A stretch of 64,000 nucleotides of DNA from Anodontia alba (GCA_964016985.1 OZ024823.1:130654112-130718111); one strand, 5' to 3'; counted from the stretch's first letter, positions 1 through 12,252 are shown. The notes: generated from the letters alone by a model not told the origin. Translations and numbers: made by a program.

Positions 1-198
1 ATCAACATTGGAGTTTCATTTCAGTTTATTCATTCTAAGTATACTGGGCCGAGAACTTCTTGATCGTACCTCAGGCTCGTATAGTTTGAGCTTAGTATAC
101 AAAATTATGCAAGCAATAGTTCTTGGACACCTACCTGATTCAACATGTTTGTTTATAATAGCTAGATAATACAGCAATACATCATTTACAAACATGCA

Positions 199-260
199 GA
201 GAAAAATTCATGCTTGGCTGAGTGGGGCACGAAAAAAAGTTTATAACCTCGGGGCAAGGG
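199..260 (+). repeat. Fragment of the CTGAGCATGAAA hairpin family
   Basis: It ends with AGTTTATAACCTCGGGGC, the same end as the copies at 14055-14280 and 44900-45140. Only one end of the element remains. The 98-codon frame over it is not considered a gene. Confidence 0.45.
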
Positions 261-499
261 CTGCGTTCAAATGTGCAAGTTACTCACGAATGTTTTGCCT
301 CGTATCCCAAATCTTGTTAGCCCTCATTAGTAGATGCAGGGAAAAAGAGCAAAACCTTCACCATTACTTTGCTCTTCTGAACGCAGCCGTGCTCTTTCGT
401 CCCCGTATGACACAACATAGTAACTCCACAGTCAGGTGCTACAGAGTAATACAAAGAACAAACAATATCAGAACGATCGCCACCATTTAACCATTTTAA

Positions 500-670
500 C
501 CCCTACAGATCAAAACTTATTATTTTGCAAACAGTGAGACGGTTCATCATGAGCCGTCTCATCAGAAAATACACTGTTTGCTATTCTGTTTTGCTTTTTA
601 ACTTAGAACCTGTTTGAAACAATGGTTCTTACCATATTTAAAGATGGAAAAGTCCACTTTAGAAACTGAG
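500..670. repeat. GAGACGG-CCGTCTC hairpin element
   Basis: TTTGCAAACAGTG is followed by a near-perfect palindrome (GAGACGGTTCATCATGAGCC and its partner) and CACTGTTTGC. This is the same design as at 11570-11660 and 44085-44175, and decayed at 61310-61400. Confidence 0.6.
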
Positions 671-714
671 GAATGAAATAGTTGAAAACTGCCGGGGCCA
701 TAGAGGGTGTCAGT

Positions 715-1165
715 TAACCGTAAAAAGATTGCCTTTGGAAACAAAGAACATGCTACAGATTAGAAAATGGGAGTCTTGGTTTTATTTGACTCTTCATAAG
801 CAGTAATGAAGTTTGCAACACTGCTTACACCCTGTAGCGTATACATGAGCAGAAATCCGTTTTCAAAGACACCTCAATGGGCCCAATGATCCCAAAGGAC
901 ATGCAGTATAATCTGGACTATGGTAAAGTACGGAGAGACGTTCTACCGCCGCCAAACGGCACAAATACCAGCTGCAGTGTAGTAAAATAAACGTCAAAAC
1001 GATTGCCCTTGGAAACAAAGAACACACTACAGATTAGATAATGGGAGTCTTGGTTTGATTGAGACTCTTCATAAGCAGTTTGCAACACTGCTTACGCCCT
1101 CTAGCTTATACATGAGTTTACAGGGTCTTAGACTTCACCAATGTCTAGCTTATACATGAGTTTAC
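715..1165 (+). repeat. Direct repeat array (GATTGCC-GGAAACAAAG units)
   Basis: Two adjacent copies start near 727 and 999 with GATTGCC(T/C)TTGGAAACAAAG and continue through TGGGAGTCTTGGTTT, GACTCTTCATAAGCAGT and CAACACTGCTTAC. A 42-bp piece containing TTATACATGAGTTTACAG is repeated again at 1103-1165. Copies recur at 1345-1700, 36410-36530, 37640-37930 and 45185-45300. Confidence 0.7.
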
Positions 1166-1344
1166 AGGATTTTAGACTTCACCAATGTAATTCCAAGTAC
1201 ACAGAACTTGCAGATTCTCGTACAGCCTTTTTAACTAAATCAGGGTACCACTACAGAAAAAAAAACAAAAAAAAAAACGAACTCATATTACTAAAACTGC
1301 GATGAAACAAAATAAATAAAAAAAATAGGTTCACTTTGAAAACA

Positions 1345-1700
1345 CACAAAAGAATGAAAACCGGAGACTCGGTTTTATGAAGTCTCTTCGTATATAACAA
1401 TGTAGTTGCAAGGCTGTGTACGCCCCCTAGCACCGGCTGGAGTGGTATTCGAATTATTTAATGGGATCAGTGATGCCAAAGGGAATACATATATAATCTG
1501 CAGTATGATGAATAACGGGAGACGTTTTACATGCGTCATACGGCAATTAACACCAGCTGCAGTGGAGCCAAGTAAAAATTTAAAAGGTTGCTTTTAGAAA
1601 CCAAGGAAACAAAAAGAACAACACTCGGAAATTCGATTTTATTAATTCTCCTAATAAACAACAGCCTGTATACGCCCCTTAGCAACGGCTAAGATGAAGC
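1345..1700 (+). repeat. Further diverged copies of the GGAAACAAAG direct repeat
   Basis: It contains GAGACTCGGTTTTATGAAGT, TACGCCCCCTAGCACCGGCT, GGAGACGTTTTACATGCGTC and CACCAGCTGCAGTGGAG, matching 720-990 and 37650-37910. A second partial unit begins near 1585. Confidence 0.6.
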
Positions 1701-2690
1701 TCATGGTATAGAGTTTACTATATATACCGGCAGCCAGAGCAAAAGAACACCATTAAATGATCCAAGCGGGGTCAGCTCAATGCCATAGTATTAAATATCT
1801 ACCCATTTCTGGTAAGATGTATGTTTGGACTGTGATTGTGTCCTGAAGCTGTCCTCGCCGTGCAGTTAAAGAGGAAAGTACCATTATCAACCAGGATTGG
1901 TAAATGTAATCGTTGAAACCCAGTGGAATTGTTTTCTGTAGAAAATTAATCCATTTTAATACAGCAGTCTGTCTTTGGATAATTTTAAACCTAGTACTTG
2001 TATTTTTATCATAAGTTTTTCCACTGGTTGAACCAGTTCTTTTTCGGTTGAATGAAACCCCTCAATGCGTTTGAAAGGACAACAAAGAAAATTATCCTTT
2101 TATTTAGGCTTTGCCGTTTAACGAAAGTGTTCCCTAAATCTAGTTTTGAGAGCGCTTTGCCCAACATACAGCATTCCTAAACTTTCTACACTACATCTCA
2201 AATCAAAACTAGTATCTGCTGAATGTCATGCTATATATCCTCAACAGAAAAAATAGTGTTCTCGTTAACGGTATATTTTATGGTCCGGTTACAATTTTCG
2301 TAGGTAATTCAGATACGCCGCTCGGCATTGCACTTTGTAATTGAAAGTTACATTTTTCTTATATGGATCTCTGTACTTACTGAGAAGAAGTGATTTAATG
2401 GAAAATGTTGTCCCTCGTGCTACATTCTATGGTGTGTATATTCGTTTTGCTAGAGCATCTAGTCAAATAAGTGACTTAAGTAACCCGAAATAAAAGTTTA
2501 ACTGCTAAACTTCTTAAGCAAGGGTACCGTTATCAGAAACTACATAAAACGTTTTTTATTGCCGTCATTTTGAATTAATGTCCAAATTTAACTTTGGTTT
2601 GAAAATCCACCTGTCTATCTGAACTTGAATTTTATGGCGACTTAGTTTATAAATTCAGAAAGATTTTCCGTACAATTTAAAAATTGTCAC
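1700..2690. other. No recognisable feature
   Basis: This is AT-rich sequence between the direct-repeat array and the LTR element. No coding pattern, hairpin or simple repeat was seen. Confidence 0.5.
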
Positions 2691-3300
2691 TCGCTATTAA
2701 GAGATAGTTTCAGAAATCGATCCGTATGCAAATGATGCGATCTAGCCAAATTATGTTTGAGGTTTAACATCTCTCTATCATTTTGACAGTTTTTGGCAAA
2801 ACAGGAAAGACAAAACGCCACAGCCGACAAAAACACAGTGAATATATCACAAAGGACAATTCTGATCAAGTGTTATATCGAATTAAATCCCTTATTACAA
2901 TCTGAGTCTCTGTTTCAAGTATATATGTATCAATTGAGTCTCTGCCTCCAACTTTTTTAGTGTATATGAAATGAGTCCAAGCTCACAATATTCAATGATA
3001 TTGTTCAAGTATCATAACAACAACCATTATCTGTTGCAAATGTTTACGATGACCCAATTTAGATCACCGATATACCAATACCATGTATGATATTTCATTT
3101 TAGTACAACTACTCATAGCCTTATATTGGCCACTGATTAATAAACAATGATGTATTTCGTCAAAGTCGTTATATTGTCCACATAGTAAACATACTATTCG
3201 ACGAAATGGCGTTATATTGTCCACGAAGCAGAACGCAAATATCAATGTTACTGAACTCCACCATGTATTGTTAATCAACCACGACTGATAACGCTACTCA
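2690..3300 (-). repeat. 3' LTR of the retrotransposon (left copy)
   Basis: This is the left member of the long direct repeat pair. It includes an internal duplicated motif, CGTTATATTGTCCAC, seen twice near 3166-3223. The unequal spacing relative to the right LTR shows small indels. Open frames here are chance. Confidence 0.75.
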
Positions 3301-4745
3301 ATAAGTTCACCATGGTCTATCGGCTAACGCATTATAAAAATCAGAATTATCTGGCGTTACTCAGCTCAAGGCGTTTCAAGCAGGCATGGCATCGTGAATT
3401 AATGTACATGACTGAAATACCCATTCATTACAACCTTTTTCAAAAATATAAAGCATTCAAGACTGGGTCGATGTTTCTTGTCATCACATTATAGCACAAC
3501 ATATGTTATATCAGACTCTGACGGACTTTTCGTGACGTCGACCAACTGCTATATGGACCCATACACATCGAACTAGACGTAGGACTAGACGCAAGGCTTA
3601 GGACCGGTCATATAAAAAACCATCTAAACTGAAAAAAACAACAACAAAAAAACGGACATTGGCTGGAGGGGCAATAAAAAGCTATGACTGGAACAGTATC
3701 CCGGACTTGCATTTCCAAACTTTCAGTCAAAACACTTCAGTGCAAAATATTTCAAAGCCGTAGCCTATTTAGAATATTCAAAATTCCATATTCACAGTAT
3801 TTCACAGTATTTTCTTCTTTGCACTTAAACACTCTATCTTTTTTCTCTTCAACTGACCAAGTGATAATATGTATGAGCAAAAAAAAAAAAAAAAAAAAAA
3901 AATATACTGTTTAATTTACACTCTGACATTATATTTGTGCTCAGCCTTGCAGAAAATATCTATCTAACCTGTATAAAGTATACTTCATTTTTCAAGTAAT
4001 GTACTTGTAATACCTTTTAATCTATAAAAAAAAAAAAAGGTAAGAGAAAAGTCCAGGGAGTGCCACAATCACAAAACGCAGCCCTTCCCAGACCCCAAGA
4101 GGAAGAGGAAACCGACAAATCTAAACTAGCACAAACCGAACAAACGTACGAAAAGCACTAAGATTAGCTCTCTCTTCCCCAAGCGAGGTAATCGCAATAC
4201 TAAAAGGACTAAAAAACACAAGAACAAAATGACACACGGAAAAACATACAACAAATCGCCTCGTAGAATAAACCACAAAGCAACACTAACACCGGGACCA
4301 CCGCCTTAGAACGGTCGGTAGAGCAAACCACCGGAGGGTTTAAAGCACTTTTACAGCTAGTTAACTTCACCCTGGGTTCCGATGCTACTCTTAATACAGA
4401 AATCTATAAAAATTCGGTTCGCATAAAGGCTCCCAACTCAGTCAATGCATAAAAGCGAAAACATAAAAAGTCAAATTAATCACTATAATAAACAAAGACG
4501 AGTACTCATGGCTAATTCTACTGTATGCCAGAGTAAATGAAAACCAATAGTTGAACCAATATGCTGCACCAATCTATAGGTTTAGTTGCTATAAAGACTA
4601 CTTTGTGACATTACCTCCCCACTTAAGATAGAAAAAGCCATTCCCATTCCAGACAAATCAATGTTAAAACTTTGATAAAGTAGGCAAAATACAGGAGAGA
4701 ATCACTGTGGGTTTTCTCCTATATACACTCTCTGGAAGATTACTT
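3300..4745 (-). other. Non-coding stretch between RNase H remnant and left LTR
   Basis: No open frame is recognisable here. It holds poly(A) runs at 3880-3901 and 4026-4037. Near 4040-4090 is a fragment like a widespread repeat (GTGCCACAATCACAAAACGC) that recurs in decayed form near 12790, 13990, 10660 and 17170. It could be a secondary insertion or the element's own 3' untranslated region. Confidence 0.4.
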
Positions 4746-5225
4746 ACTATGGCGACTAACGAAATCAGTGCCAATATTCTCAACCTTTTATGGCCATTAT
4801 ACGAAACCTGTACGGCTGGAACGCTTGTGCCCAGCGAATTAACCTTGCTTTCGCTACCTTTGCTCTGTTCAAATATATAAAATGGGTTGATGATTAGTTT
4901 CCAACAGAAAATCTCGCCAATATAGATAAATTCAAACTTCTGTATACACCATACCAGAGCTAAATATTCTTTCTCTATTACCGAATAAATACTTCCCTAA
5001 ATAGCTTTCTGCTTGCGTAGAAGATGGGGAGCTTTATACATTCTTGCACTAAGATCGCGCCAATACCGAAATTGGATGCATCAGTCCTAAAAATGAAATA
5101 TAGACTAACGTATGGCAGCTGTAATATCGGCTCCTTACACAAGGAATCTATCAATGATCTAAACGCGACTTCTGCAACGATAGACCAAATTACCTCAGAC
5201 GGTGCTCCTCTTCTCGTCATATCGC
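4745..5225 (-). pseudogene. RNase H remnant
   Basis: The minus strand encodes FRTDASNFGIGAILVQE, then KLPIFYASRKL, then IEKEYLALVWCIQKF, and toward 4750 a decayed tail ending near ENIGTDF-like residues. This matches the RNase H that follows RT in Gypsy elements. The frame changes near 4980. Confidence 0.8.
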
Positions 5226-5249
5226 TTAAAACTGCTGCTAAGACTAAAC

Positions 5250-6185
5250 TTTGGAATAAATTTCCATTAGTACCCGACTAGTCCTAGAAAGGAACGTCTG
5301 TTTCTTTGAACTAGGTCTTGATTCCTTAACGGACTGAATTTTGCTAAAATCTGGGGAAATCTGACCACTGTCAACAATATGACCCAAGAATTGTAATTGA
5401 AAATTACTTTGTACATATTTTGATGACTTTACCGTAAGACCTGCTTCACTCAATCTGGTTAAATCTTCTTGGAGCGTGTACAAATGTTCTTGCAACGTTT
5501 GGTTGTGACCTAAAATATTATCTACGAAATTCTTCATACCCGTCAAACCTCATCATGCGGCAAAACGAGGCACCCGCATTCACAAGACCAAATGTCATGT
5601 ACCAAAACGTAAAGAGGCTTTTGGATGAAAAGAAGGCTGTTACGGGCTGGCTCGACTTTTAAACTGGTATTTGCCAGTACCCCTTAGCCAGATCTAGTTT
5701 AAAAATATTTGTCTTTTGAAAGACTGGCAAAATTTCTTCTGGGTTCGGCAATCCTTTTTGACTTTTATTCCCAGTAGGTTCAGCGAAAAACTTAGTGATA
5801 CGATTGACCTTCCTATAGTCGATAACAAAAACGATTTGTACCATCTTTCGTCTTCCCTATGACTATTGGAGATGTATATGGGGGCTCGACTGGCTCAATG
5901 ATACCCATTTTTAGCATTTTTCTATTTCAGTTTTAATTGTCTCATTGCAAAGAATATGGCCATGATTGGACAGGATCGTCAGATGCTACCCTGATCTCGT
6001 GTTCTATTATGTTCGTTCTTCCTGGTCAGAACACCATAAAACTTACCTACCAATTTCTTCAACTGCTCCTGTTTTTCTGGGTCTAGTTCGGAATTGATCA
6101 GGACATCGTCTATAGTCTCATTTGCCATTAATCTGGGGAGCTCTACTGCGAATTCATCCTTACCCTTAACTTAAGTATCAACTCT
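5250..6185 (-). pseudogene. Reverse transcriptase remnant
   Basis: In minus-strand order there are an N-terminal lead (LDPEKQEQLKKLVGKFYGVL), then MLKMGIIEPVEPPYTSPIVI, then a strand with DYRKVNRITKFF, then FKLDLAKGYWQIPV, then the active-site region FVDNILGHNQTLQEHLYTLQ, and FLGHIVDSGQISP. The usual F/Y-x-D-D is F-V-D-N here, so the catalytic Asp is lost. Frameshifts lie near 5560-5660 and 5850. Confidence 0.85.
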
Positions 6186-6354
6186 ATGATCATTCATCCT
6201 TTCTGTCTGAAAAGTATATTCTTCATCATCTGCTTTCTCATCTCTGTTGGTCTGAACATACATTCTGATTTGTCATTCGTTTACGGATTTATGAGTTTGG
6301 ATTATGGCTTAGGTACCATGACCGCAACTACTATAACGGAAACGCATACTTGTT

Positions 6355-6620
6355 CTATGAATATTCCACCATCTTCTGAATAATGTGTTTCACCTTTTCT
6401 ATCTTACTGTTAGAATCATCACTCCCTCTTTCTACGTTCCTTCTTAATAAGTTAGTATGGTAGATCTTTACTCTGCCATTTACATCTACTTCGTAATCAA
6501 ACCTGTTTAGCTTGTTCTTTACTGTGTCTGGGCCTTTGTATTGCATTAACAACTTATTGTGGTCAGTTGGAAGCAGTACTAAAACTTTCATATCTGGTTT
6601 CAAACTTTTTTTCTTCATTT
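6355..6620 (-). pseudogene. Integrase C-terminal domain remnant
   Basis: The minus-strand frame encodes KPDMKVLVLLPTDHNKLLMQ, then YKGPDTV, then YEVDVNGRVKIYHTNLLRR. The G-D/M-x-V-x-V-L-L-P..NKL..x..GP....Y.V...G....H.N.L order is the usual SH3-like C-terminal end of Gypsy integrases. Its place upstream of the RT pieces is what fixes the unusual domain order. Confidence 0.8.
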
Positions 6621-6969
6621 TTCTGTCAGCATTTTGATTTGATACCTATTCAGATTCTTCTTCAGCTCCTCCTGAGCTAGTTGTACTGTTTTTTCTTACC
6701 TGTTTCTCAAATCAACAACATATTTACAAGTAGTACGTACCTCTTCGTCTTTCATTTTATTTGTCCATAACTCTTTAAGAACTGACAATGGACCCCTTAG
6801 CGTGCGACCCTATAGAAGTTCAAAAGGCGAGAATCCTAGGCTGTTCTGTGGCGCCTCGCGATATGCAAAAAGCAGCGGGTCAGTGTATCCCAATGTTTGA
6901 TTTTTCAATACAGAATTTCTTCAGCATGTTCTTAAGTGTGCCGTTGAGTTTTTCAACAAGGTCATTAGA

Positions 6970-7725
6970 AGCTTAGTTATAGGATGTATAGGATGTAGTG
7001 GTTAACTCTGATACTGACAAGAGTCTGCTAACCTTGTGCATCAAGTCCCATGTAAACTGTTTACCTATATCGCATCGTACCTCATTCGGTATACCAACTC
7101 GAGAGAATATCTGAACTAACGCTTCTATTACAGTCTTTGAGTCAATGTACTTCAATGGCTTGGCTTCCGGATAACGCGTTGCTTGGTCCATTAGCGTTAA
7201 AATAAAACAGTTGCATTTTTCTGATGGAGGATGGATAGGCCCAACTAAGTCCACAGCTACTTTAGAAAAGAGAGTGTCCATCCAATGTAGTTCTCACATG
7301 GGGATTTTGGGGACTCTTCCTTTTGTACATGTTTTCTGGCAAATGTCACATGACCTACAGTAAAGAGCTACATCTGCTTGTATACAAGACCAATAGAAGT
7401 CAACTAGTACCTTTGCCTTTGGTTTCCTTATACCTTGATGACCACTGAATATTGAATCATGAGCCAATTTAAGGGCACGATTTCTAACACTTAATGGGAC
7501 TACTAACTGCTTGTGTATCTTACCGTCAGCAATGCAAGGTGACGAAACATATTGTACAGAAGACCATTATGCTGTTCATACCAGTGCACATCACAATTAC
7601 TTGTAGTTCTTTTCTCACCAATGAATACCCTATTTCTAACTTCCTTTAGTTTTTGATCATCCAATTGAGCTCTTCTTAATTCAGCTTTGCTGACCCCACG
7701 TATAACAGGCAGTACATGCAACACT
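6970..7725 (-). pseudogene. Integrase N-terminal zinc domain and catalytic core remnant
   Basis: Three parts are visible in minus-strand order. First is an N-terminal segment (LRRAQLDDQKLKEVRNRVF, then WYEQHNGLLY). Second is an H2C2-like zinc module near 7450-7320 with GHQGIRKPK and CRSCDICQKT. Third is a DDE core with VAVDLVGPIHPPSEK (first Asp), MDQATRYPEAKPL and EVRCDIGKQFTWDLM (second Asp). Stops and frame shifts separate them. Confidence 0.8.
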
Positions 7726-7789
7726 GTATTCTAACCTTCCTGTGCCTTCTGAGCTCTAGTCTGATCTACACTTGCTCATTCACTATTGC

Positions 7790-8130
7790 TATTAGAACAT
7801 TCTTTTTTTCCAAGACATAAGATCACTGGGGTTTCTTACCACGGGTATAACACCTAATATAAGGTCATACACAGCGCAAAGAGCTTCACATTTACCTATC
7901 AAATATGGAGAACTAACACAAATTCTAGCAACAGGGAATTTTCTTCCAGTAGCGCTTAAAAGTACGCACATCTTGCTAACACCTGTCAATTTTTCCCTTG
8001 AAACTAAATCTCGTCTTATCACTACACTTGAGCAACCAGTATCTCTGAGTATCTTAGCATTTACCGTCAATAACTGGCATATTATCTGGCTTACTATGAA
8101 ACGTGTATTGTCGCATGCTGCAGTCATAAT
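7790..8130 (-). pseudogene. Retroviral-type aspartic protease remnant
   Basis: An open stretch of 111 codons carries the active-site-like motif ILRDTGCSSVVIRRDLV (D-T-G), followed by strand-like segments (KMCVLLSATGRKFPVARI) and the hydrophobic run AVYDLILGVIP near the end. In the family the DTG Asp pairs across a homodimer. The intact DTG contrasts with the broken flanking frames. Confidence 0.75.
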
Positions 8131-8229
8131 TAGAAGTTCATGCCCACACTTTACTTTTATAGTGCATCCCTCTACAACAGTGAGCTAACTCTTCATGCTA
8201 TAGTTTTTGTTTCAATTTCTTCTTCTTTT

Positions 8230-9380
8230 TCATTTCCAATTGTTCTTGTTCCAAAACTATGATGATGACCTCTTCTGCCTCTGTTACCAAATCTACTCAT
8301 ACCTCTACCTAATCCACTGCTGCCACTGTAACCTCCCCTTGTGCCTCTTGTAGAAACATGTTTGGATAATGAAGCGCCTCTTACTGGCTTACCTCTCAAC
8401 GATGACTCCACCTTTGGACAGTCACAAAAGAAATGTGAGGTGACTTACAGTTGTAGCAGTACTTATCAGCGTATCTTGGTTTGCCAGACACTGGAGGGAC
8501 TCTTTTCAACGAAAGATATTGAAATTATTTGTTTTGCCTTCTTGTAGCTTGGGACGATTCTTCTCATATGGACCGTGAGCCTCGTTATATTGTTCCGCAA
8601 GTTCTTCCATATCATGGATGGACTTAACGGTCCTCTCTTTCAAAAACATTTTCAAGTTCTTGCTTGAAGATTTCTCTCTTTAAACAAGATTTCCTAAGCC
8701 ATTTTAGTCTTTCTTTACTTTAGCTAAGTCCATCCATGTATGGAGATACTATTCAAGTCTAGCAACAAATTGAAGAGAATTTCACCTACTTCATGCTTAC
8801 TAGATTGTTCCTAAAACCTTCTTCAGTTAAACAGAACCTCTTTAATAATCCATCTTTTATCATAATCAAGGGCGTCATCTGAGGACAGTCGAGAATAAAT
8901 ATCTAGGGCTTTTCCCTGGACCAGGGCACTTAAGTTTGTAGCACAATTCCCTCTGTTCCACCCTGCATTCTCTGCGAACCTTTCAAAGCTTTTTAAGCAG
9001 GCATCCAGGTTATCAGACCTTTCATTAAAGGTGGGAAGTTTTGGGATTTTTGCATTGACATCTTGGTGCTTTATATACTATCTTTAGGAGCATCTGTTTT
9101 TGATATTTTATGAACTGTTTCAAGTTCTTCTTTCTGTTCTAGTAATTTAATCTCTGACTATTTCTCACAGTTATCCAACTCATACTCTCTCGCTTTATGT
9201 TTCTCAGTTGCTTCGAATTCTGCCAATTTCAGCTCCCTTTGCTTAGCTCGCTCTTCTCTTACTTATCTCGTTTTTCTCTTCTCTAGCCATTCTCTCAGCC
9301 GCTTTCTTTTCTTCTCCCTCTATCCTTTCAGCTTCATTCTTCTCAACAAATGTTCTCAATTCGTCACGAAGCAGAAAAAT
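8230..9380 (-). pseudogene. gag-like remnant of LTR retrotransposon
   Basis: Minus-strand frames near 9370-9130 encode a Glu/Lys/Arg-rich coiled-coil-like segment (LRTFVEKNEAERIEGEEKKA). Next, around 9040-8890, comes a gag-like stretch with the LDA-CLKSFERFAENAGW pattern known from Gypsy capsid-type gag. Near 8470-8400 there is a Cys-x2-Cys...His zinc-knuckle trace (YCYNCKSPHIS), followed by a Gly/Arg-rich tail (TRGGYSGSSGLGRGMS). Several stops and frame changes interrupt it. Confidence 0.65.
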
Positions 9381-9382
9381 CT

Positions 9383-9419
<37 letters not shown>

Positions 9420-10010
9420 CTAGATTTTGCCGGGATCGCCATGTCACAAATCGGCCCATATGCAAAAGCTGCAATCTAGACAAATTGAGTTTGAGATTCA
9501 ACAACTCTCTATCATGATGATAGTTTATTGCAAAACATGAAAGGCAAGACGCCACAACCAACAAAAACACAATCAATATATCACAAAGAACAATTCCGAT
9601 CAAGCATTATATCGGATTAAATCCCTTATCTCGATCCTAGTCTATTTCATGTATATACGTATGTATCAACTGAGTCGGTGCCTCCAAGTTTATAAGTGTA
9701 TAATGAATTGAGTCCCAGCTCACAAGATTTAAAGATATTGTTCAAGTATCATGACAGCAACCATTATCTGTTGCAAATATTTACGATGACCCAATGTAGA
9801 AAACTGAACTGCCAATACTCATAGTCTTATATCGTCCAATGATTAATAAACAATGATGTATTCCTCAAAGTCGTTATATTGACCACATATTAATAGCGGA
9901 ATATCATTCGACGAAATGGCGTTACATTTTTGACAGATAGATTACAGCATGGATATTATGCGACAAACTGCATGCATGGTTGTTAATCCAGTTATGGTTG
10001 ATAGCTTTGC
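9420..10010 (-). repeat. 5' LTR of the retrotransposon (right copy)
   Basis: It aligns over most of its length with 2690-3300 in the same orientation. Shared stretches include GACGAAATGGCGTTA, ACCATTATCTGTTGCAAAT and CAATATATCACAAAG, with many substitutions and small indels. Exact ends were not resolved. A 31-base poly(A) tract (9384-9414) sits just inside it. Confidence 0.75.
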
Positions 10011-10284
10011 TTCCCTCTATAATTGCACGACAATGCGTCGGTCCAGACTAATGATAGCTCCTTCCTCAATCGGTTTCAGATGGTCGGTTCCTGACTATCA
10101 ATGTCTGTGGTCAGGCTCCACATGATCTTATTTGTTGTTTTCTTGTGTCCTTGCTCCAGGTCGACACTGAGCCCTTTGCTTCACAGTGTGTTTGATCATA
10201 TATGTTTCACTGTGATGTTTCATAGATAAGACAGATGACCTGTATGCGGACCGTACATATATACATATGGAACTGCATCAGAAT

Positions 10285-10500
10285 TAACCCGTGTCCTGCT
10301 AAACCCGGATATATACTGCCTTTACAAACAGTGTAGCTCCAGATCAGTTGGCTTCTGAAAAAGCCAGCCGATCTGGATCTGCACTGTTTGCCATTAAGTA
10401 TGTGAATTTATATACAAAATCTGGATCAATTAATCTGATTGGCTGAAAATTTGAAAAGGGTGTGGCATCTTAATTTATTCAGCAGGACAAGGCTTAAGGG
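10285..10500. repeat. Hairpin element, AACCCGGATATA / GCAAACAGTG family, copy 1
   Basis: It starts near CTGCTAAACCCGGATATATA. A stem follows in which CAGTGTAGCTCCAGATCAG pairs with CTGATCTGGAT..CACTG around a GGCTTCTGAAAAAGCC tip, and it ends with GGCATCTTAATTTATTCAGC and AGGACAAG. The flanks CCTGCTAAA and TTCAGCAGGACAAG are the terminal inverted repeat. Other copies: 15136, 33285, 34230, 38105. Confidence 0.75.
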
Positions 10501-10700
10501 CGATGTTTTGGCGCGAGAAAAAACCAGTTTTATTATCCCCTCACTGAAGGCGCCTCAAGGCGGTTCCTCTGTTTGTGGGTCTGATTTCATATGTGGAATT
10601 TGTGGTGTCCTTATTTGTTCCTCCTCTCGCCTTCCTTTCGTGCCTCAGGTGGGCTGTGATTCGTGATTGTGGCATTACCTGGCTTTCTTCACTTTTATTT
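10500..10700. repeat. Fragment of a dispersed repeat (GTGATTGTGGCATTACC)
   Basis: GCCTCAGGTGGGCTGTGATT followed by CGTGATTGTGGCATTACCTG resembles 17160-17215 (TGCCTCAGGAAGGCTGTGC) and, reversed, 4060-4100, 12780-12815 and 13985-14035. No coding potential is claimed. Confidence 0.5.
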
Positions 10701-11560
10701 TTTACGGGCGAACGTTTGATATTTAGACGATTCCGGACACTATAACATTTAGAAGCTGCATATAAATTAATTGAAGAGAAATAGAAAATAATCTGAGGAA
10801 GTAATCTTTACAGTGGGTAACAAACAGTTAATGTTATTCGGTCGTGGAATCTGTCTAAAAGACACAGAAGTTAACCCTGAAAGGGAGATAGTATTTTCAT
10901 TTGTTTAAGAAGGTACTGCAGGCCCGCATGGACGGGTGTCGGACAAAAAGTGATCACTAATATATATCAGAGACTATCCTTTGAGGAAATCAACTGCGAA
11001 ATTCAGTTTCATAGGGAATGGAATTAAAGGAGGTGGTGAATTATTACCTCGGGATAATTTGAACTACTTATTAAAATGACAGTTTTTCTAGTTTTCTGTT
11101 TTATTTATTTATTTATTTATTTATTGTCTTTAAATGTTTGATAATATTTATTAATATTTTAAGCTTGTCGCTGGTTTTCTTTCTTGGCTCGATATAGAAA
11201 CAAACTACTGACATTAAATCTGTTTGAGTGTATTTACTGTATCTTGAAGACGTGACTATAGAGTATAGAACCCTGGAAGGGACATGTATGTCTTTCTTTT
11301 AATTCTTTTGAATGGGCTATAATCTGCTGCTACGAATTATTAATTCGTGAGAACCAATTTATAATTTGTTCCCATCAATTGATAAATCGTTTACATTGAA
11401 CATGAACTAATAATTCGTTGCCCCCTCAAAAATAATTCGTTCATATGAATTAGTTTGTTCCACAAGTAAGTAATCAATGTGCTACGCTCTTTGATTGGTC
11501 AGAGTTATTCCTATGAATTGTTAATTCTTTCGAACGTATTACCTTTTTCGACCCTGTAGA
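10700..11560. other. No gene seen; (TTTA)n and AATTCGT-rich sequence
   Basis: It holds a short (TTTA)n tract at about 11100-11125. At 11335-11460 there are repeated AATTCGTT/AATTCGTG words in both orientations (TTAATTCGTGAGAACC, TAATAATTCGTTGCC). Otherwise it is unremarkable. Confidence 0.5.
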
Positions 11561-11569
11561 CCAAAACAC

Positions 11570-11660
11570 ATGTCTTTGTAAACAGTACAAATTCAGGTAG
11601 TGAGACAGCCCGTTATTCTCATCAGGTTCTACATTGTTTGACAATCTGTTGGTTTTTTTT
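11570..11660. repeat. Decayed GAGAC hairpin element
   Basis: TTTGTAAACAGTAC, then TGAGACAGCCCG, then CATCAGGTTCTACATTGTTT: the same order as the 500-670 element but with the stem eroded. Confidence 0.4.
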
Positions 11661-11829
11661 GTTTTTGTTTTTTTTTTAGACTGAAACGCTATTTGTATCA
11701 ATGGACATGTCCGAATTCAAAGACTGAAAAGTCCACTTCAGAAATTCAAGGATAGAAAAGGTTAATACCAGCATCTCTGGACCAGCAAAGAAAATGGCAG
11801 ATGTTGCCAAACATTATTTGTCATCCAGT

Positions 11830-11933
<104 letters not shown>

Positions 11934-12252
11934 TCTTCCGGAGTACCGTAGTAGTAGCCAGATTTATGCAAACTCAATTCGTCAAACTATATAAACGATT
12001 TCTCAATCAAATAATATTATTATAGTGAGATGTGTGATTAATATCAACATTCTTTTATGTGATTTCACACTCACCAGATTGTCACAAAGCAGCAATTCTT
12101 TTCTTGGACGGAACTGTCAATGGATAATTTCAAAAGAACCCGCCATGAGAAAATGCATCTTTAGGGCAAATGCAAACAGTAAAGATCCAGATCAGCCATG
12201 AAGCCTCACAATATTGATATCCTACCACAGAATGAATTTGTAAGCGGATAAT

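Larger units (their letters stand above)
2690..10010 (-). mobile_element. Decayed LTR retrotransposon, Ty3/Gypsy-type proteins with integrase upstream of RT
   Basis: Two diverged direct repeats of roughly 600 bp (about 2690-3300 and 9420-10010) flank an interior whose minus strand encodes, in order, gag, aspartic protease, integrase, reverse transcriptase and RNase H. All are broken by stops and frameshifts, so the copy is dead. RT and RNase H motifs are Gypsy-like (MLKMGIIEP..PYTSPIVI, FLGHIVDSG, TDASNFGIGAIL). The order with integrase before RT is that of Copia and of the Gmr1-like branch of Gypsy elements. About 1.4 kb of non-coding sequence separates RNase H from the left LTR. LTR divergence indicates an old insertion. 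Confidence 0.85.
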
